Source: Gemmatimonadota bacterium
Lineage (GTDB): Bacteria > Gemmatimonadota > Gemmatimonadetes > Gemmatimonadales > GWC2-71-9
Direction of reading: 5' to 3'
Length of the DNA stretch: 5,857 nt
Assembly (NCBI GenBank): GCA_003220975.1
Contig: QHTX01000045.1
Span: 606-6,462 of the forward strand
Shown here piece by piece: positions 5,561 to 5,857 of this stretch (position 1 is the stretch's first letter; each line of letters starts with the position of its first letter). Under the pieces are notes generated by a model. It did no database searches and had not been told where the DNA came from. It saw only the letters and a list, made by a program, of their open reading frames with translations. Both the position numbers and the translations under genes were made by a program.

Positions 5561-5586
5561 GTGGGCGGCAGCGCCGTGCGGCGCGC

Positions 5587-5857
5587 CTAGGGTTTGTGGG
5601 GGTGCGGCTTTGCCTGCCCTGGCGGCACGAAGGTGGGATTCTGACCCGGAGCCTGCGCCACCCCGCGCGCCAGCCCGTTGGCCGCCTGCGCCGGCGTAGC
5701 GCCCTGGTCCACGCCTGCCTGCACGCCGCTTGGTAGATCGAGCAGATCACCGGGCGCGCGGCCCGCGCTGATCATGCTCTCCATCAGATCGAGCGTCTGC
5801 TGCGGCGGAACGCCCAGTGCCGCGAGCGTCGCCGCGACGCGGAGGGTGAGCGTCGGA
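5587..5857 (-). CDS. Hypothetical protein, C-terminal part (enters from right edge)
   Basis: The frame is open from the right edge to the TAG at 5589-5587, giving at least the last 89 residues. GC-rich third positions throughout and a terminator-like hairpin after the stop support real coding. It reads LRVAATLAALGVPPQQTLDL near the edge, then ESMISAGRAPGDLLDLPSGV, QAGVDQGATPAQAANGLARG, and a proline-rich, basic tail ending PHPHKP. Short amphipathic helices alternate with G-x-x-P turns (LGVPPQQ, AGRAPGD, QGATPAQ), which suggests a small repeated helical-hairpin unit. I recognise no family, catalytic motif or transmembrane segment in this part. The start and any signal peptide are beyond the window. 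ATG codons at 5784 and 5775 are internal and are probably not the start, because the frame and its repeat pattern continue upstream. Confidence 0.65.
   Translation of the reverse strand, partial: PTLTLRVAATLAALGVPPQQTLDLMESMISAGRAPGDLLDLPSGVQAGVDQGATPAQAANGLARGVAQAPGQNPTFVPPGQAKPHPHKP

Noticed and set aside
5478..5586. SAM or cobalamin riboswitch ahead of metE
   Set aside because: The gap is 109 bp and much of it is taken up by the terminator of the upstream gene; no riboswitch core elements are visible.
3531..5699. Very long plus-strand open frame (722 codons) antisense to metE
   Set aside because: It lies opposite a frame that is unmistakably MetE. Its translation is low-complexity Arg/Gly/Leu/His-rich, typical of the reverse of GC-rich codons, and it shows no domain. 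A GC-rich genome produces such shadows.
1..5857. Mobile element, CRISPR array, tRNA/rRNA or defence system
   Set aside because: No terminal inverted repeats with a transposase, no spaced repeats, no RNA gene signatures and no defence-type domains were found; the recognised genes are housekeeping or general enzymes.

Overview
The window is high-GC bacterial DNA with strongly GC-biased third codon positions and tightly packed genes. It looks like chromosomal housekeeping DNA. I see no transposase, integrase, phage, CRISPR, tRNA or rRNA signature. The phylum cannot be fixed from this window. Codon usage and a GGGAGCA heptamer repeat of a kind I associate with soil and sediment lineages such as Gemmatimonadota or Acidobacteriota fit such a source, but this is a weak inference.

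Layout, left to right. (1) Positions 1-228, minus strand: the N-terminal 76 residues of an ECF-type sigma-70 factor that runs off the left edge. Its GTG start is preceded by a perfect 13-bp tandem duplication carrying two copies of the Shine-Dalgarno-like AGGA. (2) About 229-351: a divergent control region with that duplication and an inverted repeat. (3) 352-1188, plus strand: a class I SAM-dependent methyltransferase of unknown substrate. (4) 1190-2443, minus strand: an ATP-grasp ligase that converges on the methyltransferase with a 1-bp gap; its coding sequence contains four copies of a 7-bp repeat. (5) 2493-3107, minus strand: an Nfu/NifU-type iron-sulfur cluster carrier. (6) 3154-5477, minus strand: metE, cobalamin-independent methionine synthase, complete in content but frameshifted by a 5-bp tandem duplication just before its zinc ligands. 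(7) 5523-5560: a strong hairpin with a short T tract, a likely terminator for the next gene. (8) 5587-5857, minus strand: the C-terminal end of an unrecognised protein entering from the right edge.

The minus-strand run metE, nfu, ATP-grasp is closely spaced (46 and about 49 bp gaps) and may be co-transcribed, although hairpins lie in both gaps. No shared pathway is evident: metE makes methionine, Nfu delivers Fe-S clusters, and the ATP-grasp substrate is unknown. The sigma factor and the methyltransferase are transcribed divergently and could share regulation.

I found no convincing new multi-gene system. The most notable signal is a set of short perfect tandem duplications (13, 9, 7x4 and 5 bp) in an otherwise ordinary region: one doubles a ribosome-binding site, one inserts residues in the ATP-grasp ligase, and one breaks metE.
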